DNA from: Pseudomonadota bacterium
Lineage (GTDB): Bacteria; Pseudomonadota; Alphaproteobacteria; Rhizobiales; Xanthobacteraceae
DNA: 16,090 bases
Direction: 5' to 3'
NCBI GenBank assembly: GCA_023434095.1
Contig: JAEYTJ010000320.1
Span: forward strand, 1-16,090
The notes under the pieces: generated by a model
Told to the model about the DNA's origin: nothing
Database searches by the model: none
Seen by the model: only the letters and a program-made list of their open reading frames with translations
Position numbers and translations under genes: made by a program
Part shown: piece by piece, positions 5,743 through 13,115 of the stretch
How positions within the stretch are numbered: the first letter of the stretch is position 1
Layout: each line of letters opens with the position of its first letter

Positions 5743-6693
5743 ATGTTCAAGAACCTTGCCGCCCGCACCGGCGGCCTCATCGTCGCTCTTTCGCTCTCGC
5801 TGGCCCCGGCCGCCGCCGCGGACAAGCTCACCGTCCTGCTGGACTGGTATGTGAACCCCGACCACGCGCCGCTGATCGTCGCGCAGGAAAAGGGGCTGTT
5901 CAAAGCCCATGATCTCGATGTCGAGCTGGTCGCCCCGGCCGATCCCGCCGCCCCGCCGCGCCTCGTCGCCGCCGGCCAGGCGGATGTCGCGGTGAGCTAC
6001 CAGCCCAGTCTCTATCTGCAGGTGAAGGAAGGCTTGCCGCTGGTGCGCTTCGGCACGCTCGTCTCCACCCCGCTCACCGCACTGGTGGCGCTGAAGGACG
6101 GGCCGATCAAGTCCATCGCCGATCTCAAGGGCAAGACGGTCGGCTATTCCGTCGCCGGGCTGGAAGATGCGCTGCTCGGCACCATGCTGGCGAGCGCCGG
6201 GCTGAAGCCCTCCGACGTGACCATGATCAACGTCAATTTCGCCCTCTCCCCCGCCCTCATTGCCGGCAAGGTCGACGCGGTGATCGGCGCCTACCGCAAT
6301 TTCGAGCTGACCCAGATCCGGCTGGAGGGCAAGGAGGGCGTCGCCTTCTTCCCCGAGGAGCACGGCGTGCCGGTCTTCGACGAGCTGATCTACGTCACCC
6401 ACAAGGACAAGCTCGCGGACCCGCGCCTCACGCGCTTCCTCGCGGCGGTGGAAGAGGCGACGGTCTATGTCCTCAACCACCCCGAGGAAGCCTGGGGCGT
6501 GTTCGTCAAGGCCAACCCGAAGCTCGACGACGAGCTGAACCGCACCGCCTGGACCGACACGCTGCGTCGCTTCGCCCACGCCCCGGCGGCGCGCGACGAG
6601 GGTCGCTATGTCCGCTTCGGCGAGTTCATGAAGAGCCACGGCCTGATCGACAAGGTCGAGCCGGCCAGCGTCTATATGCCCGCCCTGCCCTGA
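5743..6693 (+). CDS. thiY: Thiamin-precursor ABC substrate-binding protein, ThiY-like
   Basis: A 316-residue periplasmic binding protein of the NMT1/THI5-like family. Residues 1-26 are a Sec signal peptide ending APAAAA. The mature chain begins DKLTVLLDWYVNPDHAPLIV, the family's ligand-pocket signature with Trp35 and His41. It continues with GLFKAHDLDVEL, GQADVAVSYQPSLY and DLKGKTVGYS, all typical. ThiY proteins bind formylaminopyrimidine or hydroxymethylpyrimidine for import by ThiX and ThiZ. The TPP riboswitch directly upstream strongly supports the thiamin role. ATG 5743 has GGGAGGAG before it, inside the sequestering hairpin. A ThiX-like permease is encoded upstream, but thiZ and tenA do not follow; the next gene is a chloride exchanger 122 bases away. 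Confidence 0.92.
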   Translation: MFKNLAARTGGLIVALSLSLAPAAAADKLTVLLDWYVNPDHAPLIVAQEKGLFKAHDLDVELVAPADPAAPPRLVAAGQADVAVSYQPSLYLQVKEGLPLVRFGTLVSTPLTALVALKDGPIKSIADLKGKTVGYSVAGLEDALLGTMLASAGLKPSDVTMINVNFALSPALIAGKVDAVIGAYRNFELTQIRLEGKEGVAFFPEEHGVPVFDELIYVTHKDKLADPRLTRFLAAVEEATVYVLNHPEEAWGVFVKANPKLDDELNRTAWTDTLRRFAHAPAARDEGRYVRFGEFMKSHGLIDKVEPASVYMPALP

Positions 6694-6710
6694 GGCGAAG
6701 GCTTCCCACC

Positions 6711-6735
6711 GTCATGGCCGGGCGCGACCCGGTCA
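6711..6735. repeat. Fragment of a GC-rich intergenic palindrome
   Basis: The stretch from GTCATGGCCGGG through GCGACCCGGTC resembles one half of the palindrome at 10960-11046 (CATGGCCGGG and its partner), with changes and no second half. It is probably a decayed copy in the gap between thiY and the chloride exchanger. Confidence 0.35.
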
Positions 6736-6815
6736 ACACGACCGCATCAAACCTTCCGATCCCCGCCCAGCGATGCTAACCGATGCGGGGGCAGCTGGGA
6801 CGCGGAGGGGCAGGC

Positions 6816-8117
6816 ATGGGCAATCTGGCGTATCACGTCGTGGCGATCGGGGTCGGCGCCGTGGTCGGCGTTCTCGGCTCGGCCTTCCATGTCGGCGTCG
6901 AAAAGCTCACCGCCGCCTGGCCCGCCTATCTCGACACCGGCCTCGGGCTGGACGGCCTGCCGCTCTACGCCGCCGCCGCGCTGGTCGCCGCCGCCATGAC
7001 GGTGGTCTCGCTCTGGCTGGTGCGCCGCGTCGCGCCGGAAGCCAGCGGCTCCGGCGTGCCGGAGATCGAGGGCGCCATGGAAGGGCTGCGCGAGGTGCGC
7101 TGGCATCGCGTGCTGCCGGTTAAGTTCGTCGCCGGCCTGCTCTCGCTCTCCTCCGGCATGGTGCTGGGACGCGAGGGGCCGACCATCCATATCGGCGCCT
7201 CCGTCGCCAAGGCGGCCTCCGACCTGATGAAATGGTCGGGCGAGGACATGCGCGGCCTGCTCGCCGCCGGCGGCGCCGCCGGCCTTGCCGCCGCCTTCAA
7301 CGCCCCGCTCGCCGCCGTGCTGTTCGTCATCGAGGAAACGCGCCGGCAGTTCCCCTATTCCTCGCGCACCTATATCGCCGTGGTGCTGGCCTCCGTCGCC
7401 AGCGCCATCGTCACCGAATATCTCACCGGCAGCCGGCCCTACATGCTGCTGGAAGCCACCACCATTCCCTATGGCTGGCTGCCGGCCTTCGTGGTTCTCG
7501 GCGCCATCCTCGGTGTGGCCGGGTTCGTGTTCAACCGCACGCTGGTCTGGTCGCTCGACCATGTGCGCCGGCTCGGCCAGCGCAGTTCGTTCTACATCTT
7601 CCCGGCCATTGTCGGCCTCACCGTCGGCGTGCTGATGTTCGTGCGGCCGGAGGCGACGCAGGGCGGGGAATTGCTGGCGGTGCAGCTCACCCGCGAGAAC
7701 CTCCCCCTCGCCATGCTGGTCTTCGTGGTGCTGCTGCGCTTCGTCATGACCATGGCGAGCTATTCCACCGGCGTCGCCGGCGGCATCTTCGCGCCGATCC
7801 TCGCTTTGGCGACCACCATCGGCCTCTGCTACGGCACGACGCTCGACCTGTTCTTCACCCTGCCGGCGCAGGCGCACACAACCTTCGCCATCGCCGCCAT
7901 GGGCGGGCTGTTCGCCGCCACCATCGGCGCCCCGCTGGTCGGCATGGTGCTGGTGCTGGAACTCACCAGCGCCTATGCGGTGCTGGTGCCCGTGATGATC
8001 ACCGCCATCTTCGCCCACATGGTGTTCCTCGCGCTCGGCGGACGGCCGATCTACGAGATCCTGCTGGAGCGCACGCTCGCCATCGAGGCGGAGGCGCGCG
8101 CCGCCGCCTCGCGCTGA
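6816..8117 (+). CDS. clcA: ClC-family H+/Cl- exchange transporter
   Basis: A 433-residue polytopic inner-membrane protein. All ClC selectivity motifs are present: GSGVPEIEG (78-86), GREGPTIHIG (118-127) with the gating glutamate E120, GGIFAPIL (322-329), and Tyr413 near the C-terminus (GGRPIYEIL). The second Glu of VIEETRRQF (E174) matches the internal proton glutamate of E. coli ClcA. Together these mark a proton-coupled exchanger and not a passive channel. Such proteins aid acid tolerance or chloride balance. Start 6816 is chosen for GGAGGGG about 7 bases upstream; an ATG at 6783 in frame lacks a ribosome site. There is no C-terminal CBS pair. Its stop lies three bases from that of the convergent ABC exporter, with no terminator between. 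Confidence 0.95.
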   Translation: MGNLAYHVVAIGVGAVVGVLGSAFHVGVEKLTAAWPAYLDTGLGLDGLPLYAAAALVAAAMTVVSLWLVRRVAPEASGSGVPEIEGAMEGLREVRWHRVLPVKFVAGLLSLSSGMVLGREGPTIHIGASVAKAASDLMKWSGEDMRGLLAAGGAAGLAAAFNAPLAAVLFVIEETRRQFPYSSRTYIAVVLASVASAIVTEYLTGSRPYMLLEATTIPYGWLPAFVVLGAILGVAGFVFNRTLVWSLDHVRRLGQRSSFYIFPAIVGLTVGVLMFVRPEATQGGELLAVQLTRENLPLAMLVFVVLLRFVMTMASYSTGVAGGIFAPILALATTIGLCYGTTLDLFFTLPAQAHTTFAIAAMGGLFAATIGAPLVGMVLVLELTSAYAVLVPVMITAIFAHMVFLALGGRPIYEILLERTLAIEAEARAAASR

Positions 8118-8120
8118 CCC

Positions 8121-9902
8121 TTACACCTCCGCCGGCGCCGGGAGATCGGCGAGCCGCGCCGGCCCCTCGCCCTCGCGGGTGAGCACGAGCTGGCGCTCAT
8201 GCTGCTCGATCAGGGTCGAGCGGTGGCCGATGGAGAGCAGCGCCGTTTGCGGCAGGCGCTCGCGCAGCAGCCGGTACAGCGCCGCCTCGCTCGCCTCGTC
8301 GAGCGCCGAGGTGGCCTCGTCCAGCAGCAGCACATCCGGTTCCACCAGCAGCGCCCGGGCGACGGCGACACGCTGCTGCTCGCCGCCGGAGAGGATGGAG
8401 GCCCACGGCCCGCTCTCGTCGAGGCGCGCAGCGAGTGCCGGCAGGCCCACCGCTTCCAGCGCCTCGCGCAGGCGCTCGTCGTCATACTTCTCCAGCGGTT
8501 CGGGATAGGCCAGCGCGCCGCGCAGCGTGCCATAGGGCAGATAGGGCCGCTGCGGCAGGGTCAGCACCCGCGCTCCGGGCGCGACGGCGACCTCGCCATG
8601 GCCATGCGGCCAGATGCCGGCAATGGCGCGCAGCAGCGTGCTCTTGCCGCTGCCGGAGGGGCCGGAGAGCAACACCCGCTCGCCGCGCGCCAGGTCCAGG
8701 GCCGGCACGTCGAGCAGCGCGCGCCCGTCCGGCAGCCGCACCTCCATGGCACTCACCGCCAGCGGCGCCGGGCCGTGCGCCGGCACGCGGCGGAAATCGC
8801 TGCGCAGCGCCTCGGCCTGCGTCTCCTGCACGGAGCGTTCGAAGCCGATGAGCCGGTCGACCACCGCCTTCCACTCCGCCAGCGTCGTATAGGCGTTGAT
8901 GAAGAAGGAGAACGAGCCCTGCACCTGGCCGAAGGCGGAAGAGGTCTGCATCAGCTGGCCGAGCTGGATCGCGCCGGCGAAATAGGCCGGCGAGACGACC
9001 ACCAGCGGAAAGATGGTGGAGAGCTGGCCATAGCCGGCCGTGAACCAGGTCAGCCGCTTCTGGGCGATCATGATGCCCCAGTAATTGTGCACGACATGGC
9101 CGAAGCGCGACAGCAGCCGCGTCCGCTCCACCGGCCCGCCCTGCATCAGCGCGATCTGCTCGCCATTCTCGCGCACCCGCACCAGATCGACGCGGTAGTT
9201 CGCCTCGAAGCGCTGCTGGTCGTAGTTCAGCTTGATCAGCACCCGGCCGATGAGATGGGCGAGATAGGTGCCGAGCGCCGCATAGGCGAAGGCGGCCCAG
9301 AAGAGGTAGCCGGGAATGTCCCAGTCCGTACCGAACAGGTTGAAGGCGAAATCGCCCGACAGCCCCCACAGGATCACCGCGAAGGAAGCGAGCGTCATCA
9401 CCGCGTTCAGCAGCCCGAGAAACAGGCCGAGGGTCTGGGTGACATAGGAGCTGATATCCTCGGCGATGCGCTGGTCGGGGTTGTCCGCCTCGTCGCCCTT
9501 CAGCCGCATGCGGTAATGGGTTTCGTCCGCCAGCCAGGCGGTGAGGTATTTCTCCGTCATCCAGGTGCGCCAGCGTATCTGCAGCCACTGGCGCAGATAG
9601 ACCTGATACACGGCGACGCCGATGGCCACCGCCGCATAGAGCGCGAAGACCCAGAGCTGGTGGACGAAGGCGGGGTAGTTCTTCTCCTGGATCGCGTTGT
9701 AGAACACCGCGTTCCATTCGTTGAGCAGCACGATCACATAGACCCAGGCGACCTCCAGCGCGATGATCGCCGCCAGCAGCGCTCCGCCGCGCCAGCGGTC
9801 CTCGCCGCGAAAATAGGGGATGGACAGCCGCCAGACATCGGCGAGCAGGGAACGAATGGCGCGCAAGGGGGCTACTCCGGGCAGAGATCGCGATCCGCTC
9901 AT
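8121..9902 (-). CDS. BacA/SbmA-like ABC exporter with fused ATPase
   Basis: A 593-residue protein. Residues 1-360 form an ABC_membrane_2 (SbmA/BacA-like) domain with NPDQRIAEDI at 141-150 and the EANYRVDLVRVRENGEQIAL helix near 233-252. A C-terminal ATPase follows: Walker A GPSGSGKST (414-422), signature LSGGEQQRVAVARAL (504-518), Walker B VLLLDEATSALDE (524-536) and switch His560. Relatives include YddA, Rv1819c and rhizobial BclA, some of which move peptides or cobalamin-type substrates across the inner membrane. The substrate here is unknown. ATG 9902 has no good ribosome site. A TTG at 9866 preceded by CGGAG 8 bases away would shorten the protein by 12 residues and is a real alternative. 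It is a single-gene unit. Confidence 0.9.
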   Translation of the reverse strand: MSGSRSLPGVAPLRAIRSLLADVWRLSIPYFRGEDRWRGGALLAAIIALEVAWVYVIVLLNEWNAVFYNAIQEKNYPAFVHQLWVFALYAAVAIGVAVYQVYLRQWLQIRWRTWMTEKYLTAWLADETHYRMRLKGDEADNPDQRIAEDISSYVTQTLGLFLGLLNAVMTLASFAVILWGLSGDFAFNLFGTDWDIPGYLFWAAFAYAALGTYLAHLIGRVLIKLNYDQQRFEANYRVDLVRVRENGEQIALMQGGPVERTRLLSRFGHVVHNYWGIMIAQKRLTWFTAGYGQLSTIFPLVVVSPAYFAGAIQLGQLMQTSSAFGQVQGSFSFFINAYTTLAEWKAVVDRLIGFERSVQETQAEALRSDFRRVPAHGPAPLAVSAMEVRLPDGRALLDVPALDLARGERVLLSGPSGSGKSTLLRAIAGIWPHGHGEVAVAPGARVLTLPQRPYLPYGTLRGALAYPEPLEKYDDERLREALEAVGLPALAARLDESGPWASILSGGEQQRVAVARALLVEPDVLLLDEATSALDEASEAALYRLLRERLPQTALLSIGHRSTLIEQHERQLVLTREGEGPARLADLPAPAEV

Positions 9903-10001
9903 CTACGCCGCGTGAAGCTGGCGGGACCGTGGCCGCCACATTACCGATTGGAGAGCTTGCGCACCATGCAGGGGTACCGCCGCCCCACCGTGCGAAACGG
10001 C

Positions 10002-10034
10002 AGAAGCGCGGACGTCGGGCGCCCGCGCTTCTTT
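10002..10034. terminator. Strong hairpin beyond the phnE stop
   Basis: AGAAGCGCGG (10002-10011) and CCGCGCTTCT (10023-10032) pair perfectly over 10 bp around an 11-base loop. It lies 31 bases beyond the phnE stop. Its short T-run (10032-10034) is on the plus strand, so it is not a textbook terminator for the leftward phn transcript. It may protect the 3' end. Confidence 0.35.
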
Positions 10035-10065
10035 GGATGGGATCGGGCGCCCGAAGGCGCGGGGG

Positions 10066-10890
10066 TCAGATGAACTTCTTGCGGATGCGCTGGCTCACCA
10101 TGTCGAGCACGGTGACGGTGATGATGACGATGATGAGGATCGCCGAGGCCTGCGAATAGAGGAAGCCGCGCATGGTCTCGTTGAAGGTCATGCCGATGCC
10201 GCCGCCGCCGACGATGCCGAGCACGGTGGCCGAGCGCACATTGGATTCGAAGCGGTAGAGCGCATAGGAAATCCACAGCGGCATCACCTGCGGCAGCACG
10301 CCATAGACCACCTCTTGCAGCCAGGTGCCGCCCGTGCCGCGAATGCCTTCCACCGGCGCGGGGTCGATCGCCTCCACCGCTTCGGAGAACAGCTTGGCGA
10401 CGACGCCCGTGGTGTGGATGAACAGCGCCAGCACGCCGGCGAAGGGGCCGAGGCCGACGGCGGCGATGAAGATCAGCGCGAAGACGAGTTCGTTGATGGC
10501 GCGGCAGGCGTCCATAAGCCGGCGGATGAGGAAGGCCAGCCAGTGCGGGGCGACGTTCTCTGCCGAGAGGATGCCGAGCGGGATGCCGGCGATGACGGCG
10601 AGCAGCGTGCCCCAGATGGCGATCGCCAGCGTTTCCAGCATGGCGTTGGCATAAACGTCCCAGTCGGTGAAGTCGGGCCGCAGGAAATCGGCGCCCAGCG
10701 TCGCCATGTTTCCGGCGTCGCGCATCAGTTGCGCCGGGTTCATCTCCGCCTCGTACCAGGCGGCGACCAGCACCACGATGGTGAGCGCCGCGACCGCGAG
10801 CCGGAACAGGCGTGTGCCCAGCGGGGTCACCGGCGGGGCGGGCATGGCGCGCGTGGCGGTGCGGTGGGCGGCGTCGGCAGCGGCAAACAT
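10066..10890 (-). CDS. phnE: Phosphonate ABC transporter permease PhnE
   Basis: A 274-residue inner-membrane permease with an N-terminal helix (about 28-46) and a core of about five more. It shows PhnE hallmarks: NAMLETLAIAIWGTLLAVIAGIPLGILSAEN, INELVFALIFIAAVGLGPFAGVLAL in the middle, and the coupling loop GIRGTGGTWLQEVVYGVLPQ. The end is basic (SQRIRKKFI). ATG 10890 has only a weak GGGGAA before it; an internal ATG at residue 16 is no better. It is the third gene of phnC-phnD-phnE, read leftward, but 171 bases containing a palindromic repeat separate it from phnD. Many rhizobial clusters have two permeases; only one is present here, and no C-P lyase genes follow. Confidence 0.93.
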   Translation of the reverse strand: MFAAADAAHRTATRAMPAPPVTPLGTRLFRLAVAALTIVVLVAAWYEAEMNPAQLMRDAGNMATLGADFLRPDFTDWDVYANAMLETLAIAIWGTLLAVIAGIPLGILSAENVAPHWLAFLIRRLMDACRAINELVFALIFIAAVGLGPFAGVLALFIHTTGVVAKLFSEAVEAIDPAPVEGIRGTGGTWLQEVVYGVLPQVMPLWISYALYRFESNVRSATVLGIVGGGGIGMTFNETMRGFLYSQASAILIIVIITVTVLDMVSQRIRKKFI

Positions 10891-10959
10891 GTGGCGGAAT
10901 TCCCCGGGTGAAAATCCCCGACCTTATGCCGGGGATGAGACGTTTCACGACCCGCTCCT

Positions 10960-11046
10960 CCTCATGCCCGGGCTTGACCCGGGCACCCAGGAACCGAGGG
11001 GTTCAGCCCCGGCGTCTGGATGGCCGGGTCAAGCCCGGCCATGAGG
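10960..11046. repeat. Palindromic intergenic repeat between phnE and phnD
   Basis: Left arm CCTCATGCCCGGGCTTGACC continuing to CACCCAG (10960-10990) mirrors the right arm CTGGATGGCCGGGTCAAGCC continuing to CATGAGG (11016-11046), with a few mismatches. This is a second, different Rhizobiales-type extragenic palindrome. It fills most of the gap inside the phn operon, where a folded mRNA element could lower phnE expression relative to phnD. Confidence 0.85.
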
Positions 11047-11061
11047 GGATACGGGCCACAC

Positions 11062-12066
11062 TCACATGGCGGGGAACTTCTTCTGCTCTTCCACGAGCGC
11101 GGCGAGCTTGCCGTCGATCTCGGCGATCTTCTTTGCCTTCTCGTCGGCGGAGAGCTTGTCGTCGTTCTCCAGCTTCACCTTGGCCTTGAACAGCTCGAGC
11201 TGGCGGATCGGCAGCAGCTGGGCGTCGGAGGAGGCGAGGAAGGGACCCCAGCCGTCGGAGGTCTTGGCGAGCACGTCGCGCGCATGGGCGACTTCCTCGT
11301 CGGTGCCGAGGCGGCCATAGCTCATGAAGAAGTAGTAGATCTTCGCCTTCAGGTCGGCCGGCAGGTCCTTGCGCCACACGATCGGGTCGCCGGCGATCAG
11401 CGGCGAGCGCCACACTTCCTTGATCTTGGCAGCCTCTTCCGGACGGGTCTGCTGCAGGCGGGTCACGTTCTCGGTGTTGTTGGTGGCGAAGTCGACCTGC
11501 TTGTTGGCGACCGCCAGCAGGTTGCCTTCATGGTTCGAGCTCACGACGCGCTTGTAGCACTTGTTCGGGTCGACATTGTTGAGCGCGAAGACATAGTAGC
11601 TCGGGACGAGGAAGCCCGAGGTGGAGTTCGGGTCGCCATTGCCGAAGTTGAACGCCTTCGAGCAGTCGAGCACGTCCTTCAGCTCGTTCAGGTCCTTGCG
11701 GTCGGCATTGGTGACGATCAGGGCGTAATAGCCCGAGGAACCGTCCGGCTTGGCGGTCTTCACGAACACTTCGCCATTGGCTCGGTCGACGGCTTCCATC
11801 GCCGACTTGTTGCCGAACCAGCCGATATCGACCTTCTTGAAGCGCATGCCCTCGATTACGCCGGCATAGTCGCCGACGAAGAACGGCTTCACCGGGATGC
11901 CGATGGCCTTTTCCATGTCCTTGAGCAGGGGCTCGAAGCTCTTGGCCAGGTTGGCCGAGGACTCGGTGGAGATGAAGCCGAAGTTCAGCTCCTTGATCTC
12001 GTCGGCGCGAACCGGGGCGCTGGCAAGGGCGGCCAGCGCGAGGCCGGCGGCGATCAGGCGTTTCAT
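11062..12066 (-). CDS. phnD: Phosphonate ABC transporter binding protein PhnD
   Basis: A 334-residue periplasmic binding protein. The signal peptide MKRLIAAGLALAALASAPVRA ends at an A-x-A-like site near residue 21, before DEIKELNFGFISTESS. Family landmarks are the STESSANLAKSFEPLL ligand loop, VGDYAGVIEGMRFKKVDIGWFG, GSSGYYALIV, and DPNSTSGFLVPSYYVF with the S-T-S phosphonate-binding turn. The C-terminus is a charged helix (KADEKAKKIAEI-like). ATG 12066 follows a good AGGAG 7 bases away and lies 13 bases after the phnC stop, so the two are co-translated neighbours. The family binds phosphonates, and some members prefer phosphite or 2-aminoethylphosphonate; the ligand cannot be fixed here. Confidence 0.95.
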   Translation of the reverse strand: MKRLIAAGLALAALASAPVRADEIKELNFGFISTESSANLAKSFEPLLKDMEKAIGIPVKPFFVGDYAGVIEGMRFKKVDIGWFGNKSAMEAVDRANGEVFVKTAKPDGSSGYYALIVTNADRKDLNELKDVLDCSKAFNFGNGDPNSTSGFLVPSYYVFALNNVDPNKCYKRVVSSNHEGNLLAVANKQVDFATNNTENVTRLQQTRPEEAAKIKEVWRSPLIAGDPIVWRKDLPADLKAKIYYFFMSYGRLGTDEEVAHARDVLAKTSDGWGPFLASSDAQLLPIRQLELFKAKVKLENDDKLSADEKAKKIAEIDGKLAALVEEQKKFPAM

Positions 12067-12079
12067 GGGCTTGCTCCTG

Positions 12080-12922
12080 TCAGGAAACGGTCTGGGTGAG
12101 GGATGCGGCTTCGGCGGGCGCCGGCACCGCGAACTGGCTGGGCAGGATTAGCTCCTCGGCGCTGGCGCCGTAGAGCTCGGTCAGGAAGGCCGCGTTGATC
12201 TGCGAGGCGGGGCCGTCGAATACGACGCGCCCGGCATTCATCGCTACGACGCGGTCGAAATAGGCGGTGGCGTAGTCCACCTGGTGCAGCGAGACGACCA
12301 GCGCGATGTCGTGGTCGCGGCTCATCGTCACCAGCGTGTCCATCACCCTTTTGGCGCTCTTCGGGTCGAGCGAGGCGATGGGTTCGTCGGCGAGCACCAG
12401 CCGGGCGCCCTGCACCAGCGCGCGGGCGATGGCGACGCGCTGCTGCTGGCCGCCGGAAAGCTCGCGGGCCCGCTTGGCGGCATGCTGGGCGATGCCCACC
12501 TCGGCGAGCGCGGCATAGGCGGTGCGGCGCTCATCGGCGTTGAACAGGCCGAGCGTGCCGCGCAGCGCGCTCATGCGCCCGAGCGCCCCGACCAGCACGT
12601 TGGTCAGCACGGAGAGCCGGCCGGACAGCGCGAATTGCTGGAAGACGAGGCCGATCTGGCGGCGGGCGGCTCGCACGTCGCGCGCCAGCTTGCCGCCTTC
12701 CTGCACCTTGACGCCGAAGGAATGCACGGCGCCGGAGCCCGCGCCGTTGCGGTCGGCGAGGATGAGGCCGGAAGCAAGGCGGATCAGCGTCGACTTGCCG
12801 GAGCCCGAGGCGCCGATGAGAGCGACACGCTCGCCGGGCTGGATGGTGAGAGAGACGTTCTCCACCGCCCGCATCTGGCCGTAGGTCTTGCTCACGCGGT
12901 CGAGTTGAAGGGCTGCCGCCAT
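12080..12922 (-). CDS. phnC: Phosphonate ABC transporter ATPase PhnC
   Basis: A 280-residue cytoplasmic ABC ATPase, first gene of phnCDE. Walker A GASGSGKST lies at 37-45, the Q-loop at VFQQFALSGRLSVLTNVL (93-110), the signature LSGGQQQRVAIARAL at 155-169, Walker B LVLADEP at 175-181 and the switch His at 213. FQQF-LSGRLSVLTNVL-GALGR is diagnostic of PhnC over other ABC ATPases. ATG 12922 is preceded by GGAG with 5 bases between; the frame stays open upstream but that stretch is arginine-rich and lacks similarity. About 20 residues after the core (PSQFAVPAPAEAASLTQTVS) are a non-conserved tail. A candidate Pho box 70 bases upstream suggests PhoB induction under phosphate limitation. Confidence 0.96.
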   Translation of the reverse strand: MAAALQLDRVSKTYGQMRAVENVSLTIQPGERVALIGASGSGKSTLIRLASGLILADRNGAGSGAVHSFGVKVQEGGKLARDVRAARRQIGLVFQQFALSGRLSVLTNVLVGALGRMSALRGTLGLFNADERRTAYAALAEVGIAQHAAKRARELSGGQQQRVAIARALVQGARLVLADEPIASLDPKSAKRVMDTLVTMSRDHDIALVVSLHQVDYATAYFDRVVAMNAGRVVFDGPASQINAAFLTELYGASAEELILPSQFAVPAPAEAASLTQTVS

Positions 12923-12992
12923 CGGTGCTCCGCCGGCCAGTTGAAGACCGGCTTGGGGTAGTCGCCCGCGGTGACGGGTGGATGAAGCCGCG

Positions 12993-13010
12993 ATTACAGT
13001 TTCATGACGC
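12993..13010 (-). promoter_or_regulatory. Candidate Pho box upstream of phnC
   Basis: On the minus strand this 18-base site reads GCGTCAT-GAAA-CTGTAAT. The PhoB consensus is two CTGTCAT heptamers separated by four A/T-rich bases; the site matches 5 of 7 and 6 of 7, with an AT-rich spacer. It lies 70 bases before the phnC start, where PhoB activation would be expected. It stands out in very GC-rich surroundings. Confidence 0.6.
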
Positions 13011-13044
13011 CCCACCGCCGCTCGGGAGCGGCGCCTGCGCCGCC

Positions 13045-13075
13045 TTGAGAAAGCCGAGGTCCGATGCGGTATGAT
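13045..13075 (+). promoter_or_regulatory. Possible promoter of the DUF1254 gene
   Basis: TATGAT at 13070-13075 matches a -10 in five of six positions. TTGAGA at 13045-13050 is a fair -35, but the 19-base spacer is long. Transcription would start near 13082, about 35 bases before the gene. Confidence 0.4.
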
Positions 13076-13115
13076 AAGGCCGCAGGCGCCGTCATGGCGC
13101 TGCGAGGAGGAGAGC

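Noticed and set aside
6747..8018. A 423-codon open frame on the minus strand.
   Set aside because: It is antisense to the ClC exchanger and is dominated by His, Gly and Glu without any motif.
8199..10073. A 624-codon open frame on the plus strand.
   Set aside because: It is antisense to the BacA-like exporter, whose ATPase motifs are unmistakable; the composition is that of a shadow frame.
10960..11046. A CRISPR-like or terminator reading of the GC-rich palindrome in the phn operon.
   Set aside because: There is one palindrome only, with no regular repeat-spacer pattern and no T-tract; it fits a dispersed extragenic palindrome.
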